A stretch of 64,000 nucleotides of DNA, from positions 1 through 64,000 of the forward strand of contig NKIK01000024.1 of the NCBI GenBank assembly GCA_002256115.1, given 5' to 3'. The notes beneath the pieces were generated by a model that saw only the letters and a program-made list of their open reading frames with translations, ran no database searches and was not told where the DNA came from. The position numbers and the translations under genes are program-made. Shown here piece after piece: positions 43,980 to 53,170 of the stretch (position 1 is the stretch's first letter; every line of letters begins with the position of its first letter). The stretch is from Burkholderiales bacterium PBB3 (GTDB lineage: Bacteria; Pseudomonadota; Gammaproteobacteria; Burkholderiales; Burkholderiaceae_C).

Positions 43980-45326
43980 CTACATCGCCTCTACCGCCTT
44001 GAGCATCAGGCTGCTATCACCCTGGGCTGCTTTTTGGCGGGCCACGGCCAACCACCATTGGGTGGCAATCTGAAAGTCGTAGGGGCTGATGCCCTTGGCC
44101 TGCGTGGCCTGGGCAAAGGCAGCCGCAGTTTCCTTCGGGTCGCCGCCCTTTTTGTTCAAACTGCTTTGCACCGCCAGCAGTGCCAACCAATCGGCTTGCG
44201 GCAGGGGCGAGTCACCTGCCACAGGTGCTCCCGTGCGCTGGTAGGCCGCCACATCGCGCCCATGCTGCGCAAAAGGGCCGACCGATGCCTCAAAGAAGGC
44301 TGGCCCGTAGGCCGAGGCCAATCCGGGGTCTTGTTGCATTCGCGCAGTCCAGGCCTCGTGCAGCGGCTTGGCGCTCTCTTGGGTCAAGCCGAATTGCGCG
44401 TGCACCTTGTCGTACTCCGATTCTGGGGCTGCGGCTATGGTGTTCACAAAGCTGGCATAACGCGCCAAACCAAAGCCCTGAATAGGCGCCAGTGAAGCCG
44501 CAAGGGGCGCGGCCAAGGCCGTCTTGGTGCCGCTGGATGCGACCATCGCCGGTTCGTCGTCGTCCTCTTCTTCGGGCGGCAGGTTCAGCGCCACCAGGGG
44601 CTGGGTGCTGAGTAGTTTGGCAGCGGGGTCTTTCTCAATCACGGCACCCAGTTCAGCGGCCCTGTCTTTTGAAGGCGGGTGCGACCTGAATAGTGAGAAC
44701 TGGTCATCACTGCCGGCCAATTCCAGCAGTTTCTTTTGCAAACGCACCGCGGCCAGCGGGTTGTAGCCGGCGCTGATCATCCATTGCAAACCCTGCATGT
44801 CGGCTTCGCGCTCCTGATCCCGTGAGAACGAGCTGGACAACACCTTGGCCCCGGTGCGTCCAATGGTGTGGCCCAGTTCTGAGGTTCCTAGTTTGGCGTT
44901 AATGGCAACCCCGGCAATCGCCCCCAGCAAGCCCAACACACTGTTGGACGACTGGCTACGCTTGATGTGGTCTTTACCGTGGTGGGCGTACTCGTGTGCC
45001 AGCACGGCGGCTATGGCATCGCGGTCATCGTGCAGGGCTTCAATCAGCCCCCAGTTCAGCACCACCCAGCGCTCGCCCTCTTGTTCGGTCGCGAAGGCGT
45101 TCACTTCATCGTCTTCGGCAATCAGCAGGCGCAACTTCAGGCCGCTGGCCTTGGCCAGTTTCTGGTGCACGTCCAGCAGGTCTTGGTAGAAGGCTTTCGT
45201 CTTGGGATCGTCGGCAGACTGTGCCGCTTTGACCGGGTCGATCAGATCCTGTGCCTGCACTGACTGCAGCCCCCAAGTGGAAAGAAATGAAACGGCTATG
45301 ACCAGACGGACCAGGGATATCAACAT
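43980..45326 (-). CDS. M48-family metalloprotease, exported, with C-terminal extension
   Basis: 448 residues from the ATG at 45326 (an upstream GTG at 45368 is less likely). Signal peptide ends near SVQA|QD. The protease domain has HEYAHHGKDH, QEREADMQGLQWM and FRSHPPSKDR. After residue about 260 comes an acidic linker (PPEEEDDDEP) and then a 170-residue helical extension not present in the short paralogue, containing YDKVHAQFGLTQESAKPLHEAW. The extension may be a substrate- or partner-binding module, as the TPR domain is in BepA, but it does not look like canonical TPRs to me. Confidence 0.88.
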   Translation of the reverse strand: MLISLVRLVIAVSFLSTWGLQSVQAQDLIDPVKAAQSADDPKTKAFYQDLLDVHQKLAKASGLKLRLLIAEDDEVNAFATEQEGERWVVLNWGLIEALHDDRDAIAAVLAHEYAHHGKDHIKRSQSSNSVLGLLGAIAGVAINAKLGTSELGHTIGRTGAKVLSSSFSRDQEREADMQGLQWMISAGYNPLAAVRLQKKLLELAGSDDQFSLFRSHPPSKDRAAELGAVIEKDPAAKLLSTQPLVALNLPPEEEDDDEPAMVASSGTKTALAAPLAASLAPIQGFGLARYASFVNTIAAAPESEYDKVHAQFGLTQESAKPLHEAWTARMQQDPGLASAYGPAFFEASVGPFAQHGRDVAAYQRTGAPVAGDSPLPQADWLALLAVQSSLNKKGGDPKETAAAFAQATQAKGISPYDFQIATQWWLAVARQKAAQGDSSLMLKAVEAM

Positions 45327-45520
45327 AAGCGAGCTTGAAGAGTGGGCAGTACGCACAGGGGTGCGCACAGGGCGGCCATCTTAAGCGCACCAAGCGGTTT
45401 TTTGCGCACAGCCGCCATGCGCTTTTGTGCAGTATTTCGCGCTTTTCGCGGTTCGTATCGATATACTGATTTTCGCTCCGCAGCCGGGAGCGAAACGACT
45501 TAACCCCAAGGAACCTAATC

Positions 45521-45835
45521 ATGAAACGTTTGATGACCGCCATCGCGACTGCCGCACTTTTCGCAGCCGCCCAACCCGCTTTTGCCCAAGAGGAATACAA
45601 CACCGTGCCTGCGGGCGATGCCCAATACAAGCAGTGCCTGGTACGTGTGAACGACCTGTACACCGGCGGCGCTGAAAAGAGCCCCATCAAAGGTCAGAAC
45701 AAAGCCCAGGCGTATTGCACCTGCCTGTGGAATGAAACACCAGAAGACTTCAAAGGCAATTTGTCCAAATTTGCCGATAGCGAGAAGGGCAAGAAGCTCG
45801 ACAAAATGTGTACCAAGTACTCTGCATGGGATTGA
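45521..45835 (+). CDS. Small exported cysteine-containing protein
   Basis: 104 residues. Signal peptide 1-22 (AAAQPAFA|QE). The mature 82 residues contain four cysteines (YKQC, AYCTC, DKMC), allowing two disulfides in the periplasm. A good AAGGAA Shine-Dalgarno precedes the ATG. I do not recognise the family. It stands alone between the divergent M48 protease gene and the HD-GYP gene. Confidence 0.75.
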   Translation: MKRLMTAIATAALFAAAQPAFAQEEYNTVPAGDAQYKQCLVRVNDLYTGGAEKSPIKGQNKAQAYCTCLWNETPEDFKGNLSKFADSEKGKKLDKMCTKYSAWD

Positions 45836-45911
45836 GCCCCGGTTGAGCTAAAACCCCCAATGAGCGTGGCCCATGCAAGCCACCGCTACGGGGGGTACGG
45901 CTAGCACTCAT

Positions 45912-45982
45912 CATTTAATTCGCTATTAAATCAGGAGCTGCTCCCGCACTATCCACGGGCTGAATGGCCGATTTGGCTTCAA
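45912..45982 (+). repeat. Interspersed repeat, copy F
   Basis: One of the longest copies, with GCTATTAAATCAGGAGCTGC on the left and GGCCGATTTGGCTTCAA on the right. It lies in a 270-base gap between convergent genes. Nothing else is visible in the gap. Confidence 0.8.
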
Positions 45983-46106
45983 TCTGCAGCCCGCGCGATG
46001 CCAAACATTCTTTTGCGTTCCCTAAGCCCATGTGGCCACTGGGCGGATTCTTGCGTATGGATTCGTGGCGACACCGCCACGGTGACGATTGCCGACGTTT
46101 GTAAGC

Positions 46107-47102
46107 TCACACCGATAGCGCATCGGCCTCATTCCAGTGGTTTTGAATGTCCAGCAGATCAGGCAGGATGCGTATGAAGACTTGTACCAGGTTCGGGTCA
46201 AAGTGCCCACCAGACCCGGCCTGGATGTAGTCCGTGATTTTCTCTATGGGCCAAGGCTCTTTGTAGGGGCGGCGCATGCTCAGGGCGTCAAACACATCAG
46301 CCAAGGCGACGATGCGGGCGGACTCAGGAATTTCTTCTCCCTTCAAGGCGCCGGGGTAGCCGCTGCCATCCCATTTTTCGTGGTGGTACAGCGCCACTTC
46401 GGCAGCTAGCTGAAATACTGGCGCATTGCTTTTGCTCAGAATATCGTGCCCTACGCGGGGGTGCGTCTTCATCACGGCCCACTCTTGCTCCACCAGCGGG
46501 CCAGGCTTGCGCAATATGGCCTGCGGTACGCCCAGCTTGCCGGTGTCATGCATCGGTGCCGCCAGCTCTAGCCGTGCGCTGCTATCGGCATCCCAGCCGC
46601 AGCCCAAGGCCAGCGTGCGGCTGTAGGCCGCCATGCGCCAGATGTGGGCACCGGTATCGGTATCGTTGTAGTGCCCGGCGTGGCCCAGCATCAGAATAGC
46701 GTCGCGGTAGCTTTGCTCCAGCACACTGGCGCGCACCATGGCCAGGTGCGCGCTGACCCTGGCCCGCACAATTTGCGGCAGCACCGGCTTGACGATGTAG
46801 TCCACGCCCCCGGCCTCAAACCCCGCCGTCTCGTGGGCCATGTCGGCATAGCCCGTCACAAAAATGACTTGCACGCTCTCCGTCGTATCAATGCGTTTGA
46901 TCTGTCGGCACAGCGCGTAGCCGTCGATGTCTGGCAGGCCCACATCCAGCAACACCAGGGCGGGCTTGTGCTTGATGACGGCGGCTAGGGTCTCGTTGCC
47001 ATTGCGTGCAAATACCAGCTTGTAGCCATCGGCCAAGATGCTTTCCATCAGTGCCAGATTGGCGGGCTCGTCGTCCACGATTAAAAGGGTTTGAAGGCTC
47101 AT
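46107..47102 (-). CDS. HD-GYP response regulator (c-di-GMP phosphodiesterase)
   Basis: 331 residues. REC domain 1-120 with Asp53 (VLLDVGLPDIDG) and Lys in IVKPVLP. HD-GYP domain about 130-320 with H185-D186 (MHDTGKLGVP), HHEKWDGSGYPGALKGEEIP (GYP at 248-250) and ALADVFDAL. All core metal ligands are visible, so it should hydrolyse c-di-GMP. It starts 3 bases after the giant hybrid kinase, which is the obvious phosphodonor. Confidence 0.93.
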   Translation of the reverse strand: MSLQTLLIVDDEPANLALMESILADGYKLVFARNGNETLAAVIKHKPALVLLDVGLPDIDGYALCRQIKRIDTTESVQVIFVTGYADMAHETAGFEAGGVDYIVKPVLPQIVRARVSAHLAMVRASVLEQSYRDAILMLGHAGHYNDTDTGAHIWRMAAYSRTLALGCGWDADSSARLELAAPMHDTGKLGVPQAILRKPGPLVEQEWAVMKTHPRVGHDILSKSNAPVFQLAAEVALYHHEKWDGSGYPGALKGEEIPESARIVALADVFDALSMRRPYKEPWPIEKITDYIQAGSGGHFDPNLVQVFIRILPDLLDIQNHWNEADALSV

Positions 47103-47105
47103 TGC

Positions 47106-50100
47106 TTACTCCTGAAGGGTGATGCCGTGGGCGTTGGCCAGCCGCAGCGTGGCGGCTTCTGCACCCCGAAAGTCGTAGCCACGCAAAGGCTCCCAAATGC
47201 TTTCCAGGGCCTGCAGGGGCAGTTGCTCCTGCAGCGCGGTCAGCAGCTTTTTGGCTGGGGCCGGGTTGTCCGTGTCCAGTGCATGCAGCAGCGCACCCAG
47301 CAGGTTTTTGATGGATGCCTCGGCTGGTTGCGAAGGGTCGGGCGCGGCAAGCGTGGCCGTGGCTTGCGGGTCGTCGGCTGCCGGGTGTTGGCTGAAGCGT
47401 GCAATCGCCGCCGTGGCCTGCTGGATGGCTTGGTGCAACAGGGCTAGCACCAGCGTGGGGTCGTTCGGGCCGCTGAGCAGTCGCTCGGCCTCCGCTGCCA
47501 GGCGGCGCGTGTCGGGCAGCGCCATATTGGCGGCCACGCCCGAGAGCTTGTGGGCCAGCGCAGCGGCGGCTGGCCGGTCACCGCGCTGCAGGCTCTGGGT
47601 CATCACAGCTACGGCATCTTGGTAGCTCGCCACAAAGCGCTGCAGGTATTCCTGGTAGGTTGCCGCGTCCGACCAAATCTGCAGGCCCTGCGCAAGGTCG
47701 ATGGTGCTGAACTCGGACGTGGGCTCGGGCATGGGCTCGGGCATGGGCTCTGGGGTGCCTGGGTTCGCAGTGCTTGGGTCAGCCGCCACAGGGCCGGGCG
47801 ACACAAGTACCTCGGGGCGCGGCACACCCGAGGGGCGTCGCAAGCGCTGAATCATGGCAACGGTGGCCGGCACATTAAAGGGCTTGCTGATGAAGTGGGT
47901 CATGCCCGCAGCGTAGGCCGCGTCTTGCTGCGACTTGAATGCCCCCGCCGTCAGGGCCACGATGGGCAGGTCGTCAAACTGCGCCAGGCGGCGCAACTGG
48001 CGCGTGGCGGCAATGCCGTCCAGCACGGGCATTTGCACATCCATCAGCACCAGGTCCACCTCTTGCGAATGCGCCAGCAGCCAGTCAATGGCGTCCTGCC
48101 CATTCACGGCTACCGCCACCTGCGCACCCTGGCCCGCCAAAATGCGTTGCGCCACATCGCGGTTGATTTCGCTGTCGTCTACCACCAATACGCGCACGCC
48201 CAGCAGGGCATCGCTGGCCGATTGCACTACAGCCTGTGGCAGGTCTGCCGTCGCGGCCCGCGACCGCTGCGCCGTCATCACCGCGTTGTACAAGCTGGAG
48301 GCGGTTACCGGTTTTTGCAAAATGGCATCCACCTGGTCCGCATCGGGATGGCTGGCCAAATCGGCCAGCGAATACGCGGTAGACATGATGACGATGGGGC
48401 ACCTGTCGTGCGGGACTTGGGCACGAATAGCCCGTGCGGTTAATAGGCCGTCTAGCCCTGGCATCTTCCAATCCACCACCACCACATTGGGCAGATTGCC
48501 CGTGGGGCGCGCTAGCACATGCTCTAAGGCCGCCTCCCCTGAGCTGACAGCATTCACCTGCCAACCCAGGCCGCGGGCAATGGTGCCCAGCGCCGACAGT
48601 GCAATGTCGCTGTCATCCGCGATCAGGGCATTGACCCCCAGCATGTCGGGCGAAGAGGTGGCACCCGTGTCTAGCTGCAGCAGGGGCAGGGTGAACCAGA
48701 ATTCACTGCCCTGGCCGGGGATGCTGGTCAGCCCAATCGCACCCCCCATCAGCGTGACCAATTGCTGGCAAATGGTGAGCCCCAAGCCGGTGCCGCCAAA
48801 ACGGCGCGTGGTGGAACTATCGGCCTGGGTAAACGGAGAAAACACGGCGCTTTGCAGCTCCGGCGCAATGCCGATGCCCGTGTCTTGCACACTGAAGCGC
48901 AGCACGATCTGCGTGCCCACGCGGGACACCAGTTCAATACGCACCTGGACCTGGCCCGTCGGCGTGAACTTGATGGCGTTACTGCTCAGATTGATCAGCA
49001 CCTGCTCCAGGCGCAGGGCATCACCTTGCACCATGACGACATCAACGGGTGGTGGGTGAATGATCAACTCCAGATCCTTGTTGGCTAGTGTCACCCCCAG
49101 TGCGACAGACAGGTTGTCAATCACATCACCCAAACGAAACGCGGCTTGCTCAATCACCATCTGCCCCGCTTCAATTTTGGAGACATCCAGGATGTCGCTG
49201 ATCAAGCTCAGCAGCATGCGCCCGGAGGCCCGTATCTTGCGCACCATGGCGTGGGCGTCCAGGCTCAGCGGTGCCTGCTCTAGCAAGTAGGCCAGGCCCA
49301 AGATGGCGTTCAGGGGGGAGCGTATTTCGTGGCTCATATTGGCCAGAAAATCCGCCTTGCTGCGGTTGGCTGCCTCCGCCGTATCGCGTGCGCTGGCCAG
49401 GTCCTGTGTGCGGCTTTCCACCAGTTCCTCCAGGTGGCTGCGGTGGCGCTCCAACTCCAGCCGATGAAACTTGGTCTCCGTGATGTCGTAGTAAACGCAC
49501 AGCACGCCAATGACCTGCTTCTGATCGTCTTGCAATGCCACCGTAGACGTGTTGTGCCAGATCAAGCCTCCGCTGGGGCTCATCTGCGCGGCCTCGATGT
49601 CGAGTCGCGGTGAGCCCGAGTCCATGATCTCGCGGTCCTCGCGCCGTTGCTGGGGTGCCTGATCACGCCACAGCATCTCAAAATCGGTTTTGCCAATCAC
49701 ATCCGCAGGCGATGCATAACCAGCGTCTTGGGCAAACAGCAAATTACAGCCCAGGTAGCGCGAATCCAGGTCCTTCCAGCACACCCGAACCGGCATGGTC
49801 TCGATCACGGACTGCAGCAACTCTTTGGACTCCTTGAGCGTGGCCTCGGCCCGTTTGCGGTCTGTGATATTGACGTGGGCGATCACCACGCCTTGCCGCT
49901 CCGTGCCCAGCGGTGTGGTGCTCATGACGAACCAGCGCTGCTCTGTGGGTGAATGGCAGGCGTACTCCAGGCTGAAGCTGGGCAGCAGGCCGTCCAGCAC
50001 CGCTTGAATGCCCACGCTGGCGGCCCGTGTGTGGGTGTCGTCGCGCTCTGCACTTTGGCAAACATGCAGGTAATTGGCACCCACGTCAGTGTCCACGCTA

Positions 50101-51662
50101 GGCCCTGCGCCTGGCCCCTTAGTGGATGGGCCGGGTGCCGCACCGTTTTCCAATGCAAAGCGTCTCCAGGGTTCATTCACTGCGGTAATGACACCGTGAA
50201 TGTCGAGCACGGCAATCTCGGCGCTCACCGAATCCAGCACCGCGCGGTTGAACTGCTCGCTGGTGCGCAGTTGAAGCTCCACCCGCTTGCGGTCCGAAAT
50301 ATCTTGCACCGTGCCATGCAGGCAGACAATGTCGCCTTGGTCATTGCGGGTGGCATCGCCCCGCGCCACGATCCAGCGCTGGCTACCATCTGTGCGCACC
50401 ACTTCAGCATCCACCACAAAGGCATGGCCGGTTGCACGAAGCTGCTCGACTGCAGCGCGCATGGCCAGCCAGCTTGGGGGCGCGAAGTAGCGTTGCACCT
50501 CGGGGTAGGCCGCTGCAGGTTCAGCGGTATCGCGGCCATAGATATGAAAAATTTCTTCGGACCAGGTGTGCGTGTCGGTTTGTAAATCCCAGGACCAATT
50601 GCCAATGCCTGCCAGGCGGTTGGCCGCTTGCAGCCGCTCATCGGCCACCTCGCGCTGGCGCACCATGTCGGCACCCAATGCGTCGATTTGGCCGCGCCGT
50701 CTTTGCAACCAGTAAACGCCAAAGCCACTCAGCAGTACCAGCGCCGCATAGAACAAAGCGAAGGTGATGGCCTGATGCTGCAGGGGCGCGTTGATGGCGG
50801 CCAAATCGCGACTGATGCCAATCACCAGCGCCTTGTCCATGGACAGGCCCACCGGCTGGATCGTCCTCAACGCAAACAGGCGTTGCTCCCCCGTGGCGAT
50901 GACCTGGCCGGTCATCAGGCTGTCCGACTGGCCACTGCGCAAATGGCGGCTGAAGAACGAGCTTTCCTGGGTCACAATTTTTCCGTTGATACCGGTTTTC
51001 TCGGGGAAGTTCATCAGCTTGATGCCATCGCTGTGGTCGACCGAGGCCCACACATCTGGCGCATACACAATCGGCCGGAAGATGTTGGTGAAGTAGGCCG
51101 GGTCCAGCGTAGCCAGCACCAGCCCGCCGAACTCACCCTTCGGCCCCGGCACCATGCGCGCAATGGTCACCACAATGTCATTCTGGATGGACTTGAACGG
51201 GGCCGACAGGTACAGCGTGGCGCGGTCAGGCTTGTCTCGCACCGCCTTGAAGTAGTCGCGGTGGCTGAAGTCTTCGCCGGTCAATTCCACACGGCTGGCC
51301 GCAGTGACAATGCCATTGGCATCCATGACCACAGCAGAGCGAATGCCACGCATGGCATCGGCCAATGAATGCAGGCGGCGCGACACTTCGGGCGATGCGT
51401 TGCGTGCGCTGGGGACACTGAGGTGGTCGTCAATCACCTCCTGCAGTGCGCGATTGGTGACCAGAAGATTTTCTTGAACGTCGTTGCCAAGCACGTTGCG
51501 CAGCAGGCTCAGGCGATCACCCTCATGCGCCATGGCTAGGGCCGCGTCGCGGTCCAAAATCAGTTTGAGGGCACCGCCCAGTAGCAGCAAGCCGACCAGG
51601 AGCATGAGCCACCCACGCCAGGATCGATGTGACGCTGCGGGTAGCAGATGTTTGTGGTTCAT
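47106..51662 (-). CDS. Hybrid sensor kinase: dCache, three PAS, HisKA, HATPase, two REC, HPt
   Basis: 1518 residues. Membrane helices at about 17-36 and 298-319 flank a periplasmic dCache-type sensor (40-297). Three PAS domains follow at about 345-458, 465-602 and 608-730. HisKA carries His778 (NMSHEIRSPLNAILG), HATPase has NLSSNAIKFT, DTGIGIAP and GTGLGLTIC. REC1 has Asp1064 (VVVVDWKMPG), REC2 Asp1208 (LVLMDVQMPV), and the HPt domain has His1371 (ALAHKLSGVAAN). A PEPMPEPMPEPTSE linker with short repeats joins REC2 to HPt. All phosphorelay modules are thus in one chain, and the HD-GYP regulator downstream is the likely output, lowering c-di-GMP on signal. Confidence 0.93.
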   Translation of the reverse strand: MNHKHLLPAASHRSWRGWLMLLVGLLLLGGALKLILDRDAALAMAHEGDRLSLLRNVLGNDVQENLLVTNRALQEVIDDHLSVPSARNASPEVSRRLHSLADAMRGIRSAVVMDANGIVTAASRVELTGEDFSHRDYFKAVRDKPDRATLYLSAPFKSIQNDIVVTIARMVPGPKGEFGGLVLATLDPAYFTNIFRPIVYAPDVWASVDHSDGIKLMNFPEKTGINGKIVTQESSFFSRHLRSGQSDSLMTGQVIATGEQRLFALRTIQPVGLSMDKALVIGISRDLAAINAPLQHQAITFALFYAALVLLSGFGVYWLQRRRGQIDALGADMVRQREVADERLQAANRLAGIGNWSWDLQTDTHTWSEEIFHIYGRDTAEPAAAYPEVQRYFAPPSWLAMRAAVEQLRATGHAFVVDAEVVRTDGSQRWIVARGDATRNDQGDIVCLHGTVQDISDRKRVELQLRTSEQFNRAVLDSVSAEIAVLDIHGVITAVNEPWRRFALENGAAPGPSTKGPGAGPSVDTDVGANYLHVCQSAERDDTHTRAASVGIQAVLDGLLPSFSLEYACHSPTEQRWFVMSTTPLGTERQGVVIAHVNITDRKRAEATLKESKELLQSVIETMPVRVCWKDLDSRYLGCNLLFAQDAGYASPADVIGKTDFEMLWRDQAPQQRREDREIMDSGSPRLDIEAAQMSPSGGLIWHNTSTVALQDDQKQVIGVLCVYYDITETKFHRLELERHRSHLEELVESRTQDLASARDTAEAANRSKADFLANMSHEIRSPLNAILGLAYLLEQAPLSLDAHAMVRKIRASGRMLLSLISDILDVSKIEAGQMVIEQAAFRLGDVIDNLSVALGVTLANKDLELIIHPPPVDVVMVQGDALRLEQVLINLSSNAIKFTPTGQVQVRIELVSRVGTQIVLRFSVQDTGIGIAPELQSAVFSPFTQADSSTTRRFGGTGLGLTICQQLVTLMGGAIGLTSIPGQGSEFWFTLPLLQLDTGATSSPDMLGVNALIADDSDIALSALGTIARGLGWQVNAVSSGEAALEHVLARPTGNLPNVVVVDWKMPGLDGLLTARAIRAQVPHDRCPIVIMSTAYSLADLASHPDADQVDAILQKPVTASSLYNAVMTAQRSRAATADLPQAVVQSASDALLGVRVLVVDDSEINRDVAQRILAGQGAQVAVAVNGQDAIDWLLAHSQEVDLVLMDVQMPVLDGIAATRQLRRLAQFDDLPIVALTAGAFKSQQDAAYAAGMTHFISKPFNVPATVAMIQRLRRPSGVPRPEVLVSPGPVAADPSTANPGTPEPMPEPMPEPTSEFSTIDLAQGLQIWSDAATYQEYLQRFVASYQDAVAVMTQSLQRGDRPAAAALAHKLSGVAANMALPDTRRLAAEAERLLSGPNDPTLVLALLHQAIQQATAAIARFSQHPAADDPQATATLAAPDPSQPAEASIKNLLGALLHALDTDNPAPAKKLLTALQEQLPLQALESIWEPLRGYDFRGAEAATLRLANAHGITLQE

Positions 51663-51966
51663 GGTGGGCTCCTTGAAATAGCTTGATCATTCAGAGTCGT
51701 GCGCCCTGTTGAAGCGCATCGCTCTGGACCGAAGCAGTACCCAGACTAGGCCTGGTAGGCATGCGGGTCTGTGTGCTGGCGAACCAAAAAGCGGAAGTGG
51801 TTTTTGAGGGCGTGCTTTGCCTTTGGAGTGGCTTCAGTCCTGAAGAATCTTTTCTTTAGCCCCATATGCTATTGAATTAGGAGCTGCTCCCGCACTATCC
51901 ACGGCCTGAGTGGCCTATTTGCCTCTGAATCAGCAGCACCCGGCATGCCCCGGCACAATGGGGCGC
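51663..51966. other. Intergenic region with repeat copy G
   Basis: A 304-base gap between divergent genes. It holds one interspersed repeat copy (51864-51928), about 40 bases upstream of the MFS start. I could not assign promoters or any further feature. Confidence 0.5.
51864..51928 (+). repeat. Interspersed repeat, copy G
   Basis: Plus-orientation copy close to the consensus, with GAGCTGCTCCCGCACTATCC followed by GGCCTGAGTGGCC, an interrupted palindrome. Confidence 0.82.
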
Positions 51967-53163
51967 ATGAATGCACCCAAGCCCCTCGTTGTTGCCCTGG
52001 CGGGCATGCTGTCTCTTGCGGTAGCCATGGGCATAGGCCGCTTTGCGTTCACCCCGCTGCTGCCCATGATGCTGCACGACGGCGTGGTTGATTTGCCCGG
52101 CGCGAGCTGGCTGGCCACTGCCAACTACCTGGGCTACTGGCTGGGTGCCATGGCCTGCGCGCTGCAGCCCTGGGTGTGGTCGCGTTTTCCCGCGCTGCGG
52201 CCCGTGGTGCACACCACGGCCATGCGCCTGGGGCTGGCGCTCACGGTGATGTTGACCTTGGGCATGGCGCTGCATTGGCCTGCGGTGTGGCCGCTGTGGC
52301 GGTTTCTGGCGGGCATCGCCAGCGCGCTGGTGTTTGTGTACACCTCGGGCTGGTGCTTGGCGCGCTTGGCGGCGGCGGGTGCACCGCAGTTGGGTGGCGT
52401 TATTTTTGTCGGGCCGGGGCTGGGCATTGCCGTGAGCGGCCTGGCCGCTACCGCCATGGTGGCGGGGGGCGTAAGCGCCGCCACCGGCTGGGCGGCCATG
52501 GCTGCGCTGGCAGTGGTGCTGACTGCGGTGGTGTGGCCGCAGTTGCAGGGCGTGGTGGCGCAGGCTGCGCCGCCCACGGGCGTTTCGGGCGCTTCCGGCG
52601 GCAGTGCCATGGCGCTGCTGGCCGTGGCGTATGGCTTGGCTGGCTTTGGCTACATCGTTACCGCCACCTTTTTGCCCGTCATCGCGCGGCAGACGTTGCC
52701 GGGTTCCATCTGGCTGGATTTGTTTTGGCCGCTGTTTGGCGTGGGCGTGGCGGCGGGGGCTTTGATCACGATTCGCTTTCCCGCGCACTGGGATAGGCGT
52801 CATCTGCTGATGGGCTGCTACGCGCTGCAAGCCGCCGGCATCATGCTGGGCGTGTGGTGGCCCAGCCTGCTTGGGTTCGCGCTGGGCAGTTTGCTGATTG
52901 GCTTGCCGTTCACGGCCATCACCTTGTTTGCGATGCAAGAGGTGCGCCGTGTGCGGCCGCACGGCGCGTCGGCCTTCATCGGCTTGCTGACGGCCACCTA
53001 TGGTCTGGGCCAGATTGCAGGGCCGCCCTGGGTGGCCGTGCTGCTGGGGCGCAGTGCCAGCGCGGCGCTGGGCTTTGCGCTGTCACTAGAAACGGCAGCG
53101 GCCAGTCTGGTGCTGGGCATGGTGTTGTACGGCTGGCTGGCCAAGCGACATCCGGCGCACTGA
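51967..53163 (+). CDS. MFS transporter, YbfB/YjiJ family
   Basis: 398 residues from ATG 51967 (51958 is an alternative). Twelve predicted helices; MGIGRFAFTPLLPMM near residue 25 and ANYLGYWLGAM are signatures of the YbfB/YjiJ group. The substrate is unknown. It is convergent with a LysR gene with a 7-base gap, so the two may be functionally unrelated. Confidence 0.87.
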   Translation: MNAPKPLVVALAGMLSLAVAMGIGRFAFTPLLPMMLHDGVVDLPGASWLATANYLGYWLGAMACALQPWVWSRFPALRPVVHTTAMRLGLALTVMLTLGMALHWPAVWPLWRFLAGIASALVFVYTSGWCLARLAAAGAPQLGGVIFVGPGLGIAVSGLAATAMVAGGVSAATGWAAMAALAVVLTAVVWPQLQGVVAQAAPPTGVSGASGGSAMALLAVAYGLAGFGYIVTATFLPVIARQTLPGSIWLDLFWPLFGVGVAAGALITIRFPAHWDRRHLLMGCYALQAAGIMLGVWWPSLLGFALGSLLIGLPFTAITLFAMQEVRRVRPHGASAFIGLLTATYGLGQIAGPPWVAVLLGRSASAALGFALSLETAAASLVLGMVLYGWLAKRHPAH

Positions 53164-53170
53164 CCGCCAT

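Noticed and set aside
45462..45467. TATACT as -10 of the small Cys-protein promoter
   Set aside because: No acceptable -35 hexamer is found 16-18 bases upstream, so I did not annotate a promoter.
51895..52962. A 355-codon minus-strand open frame opposite the MFS transporter
   Set aside because: Composition (runs of Arg, Gln, Pro, His) is typical of antisense translation; the plus strand encodes a clear twelve-helix transporter.
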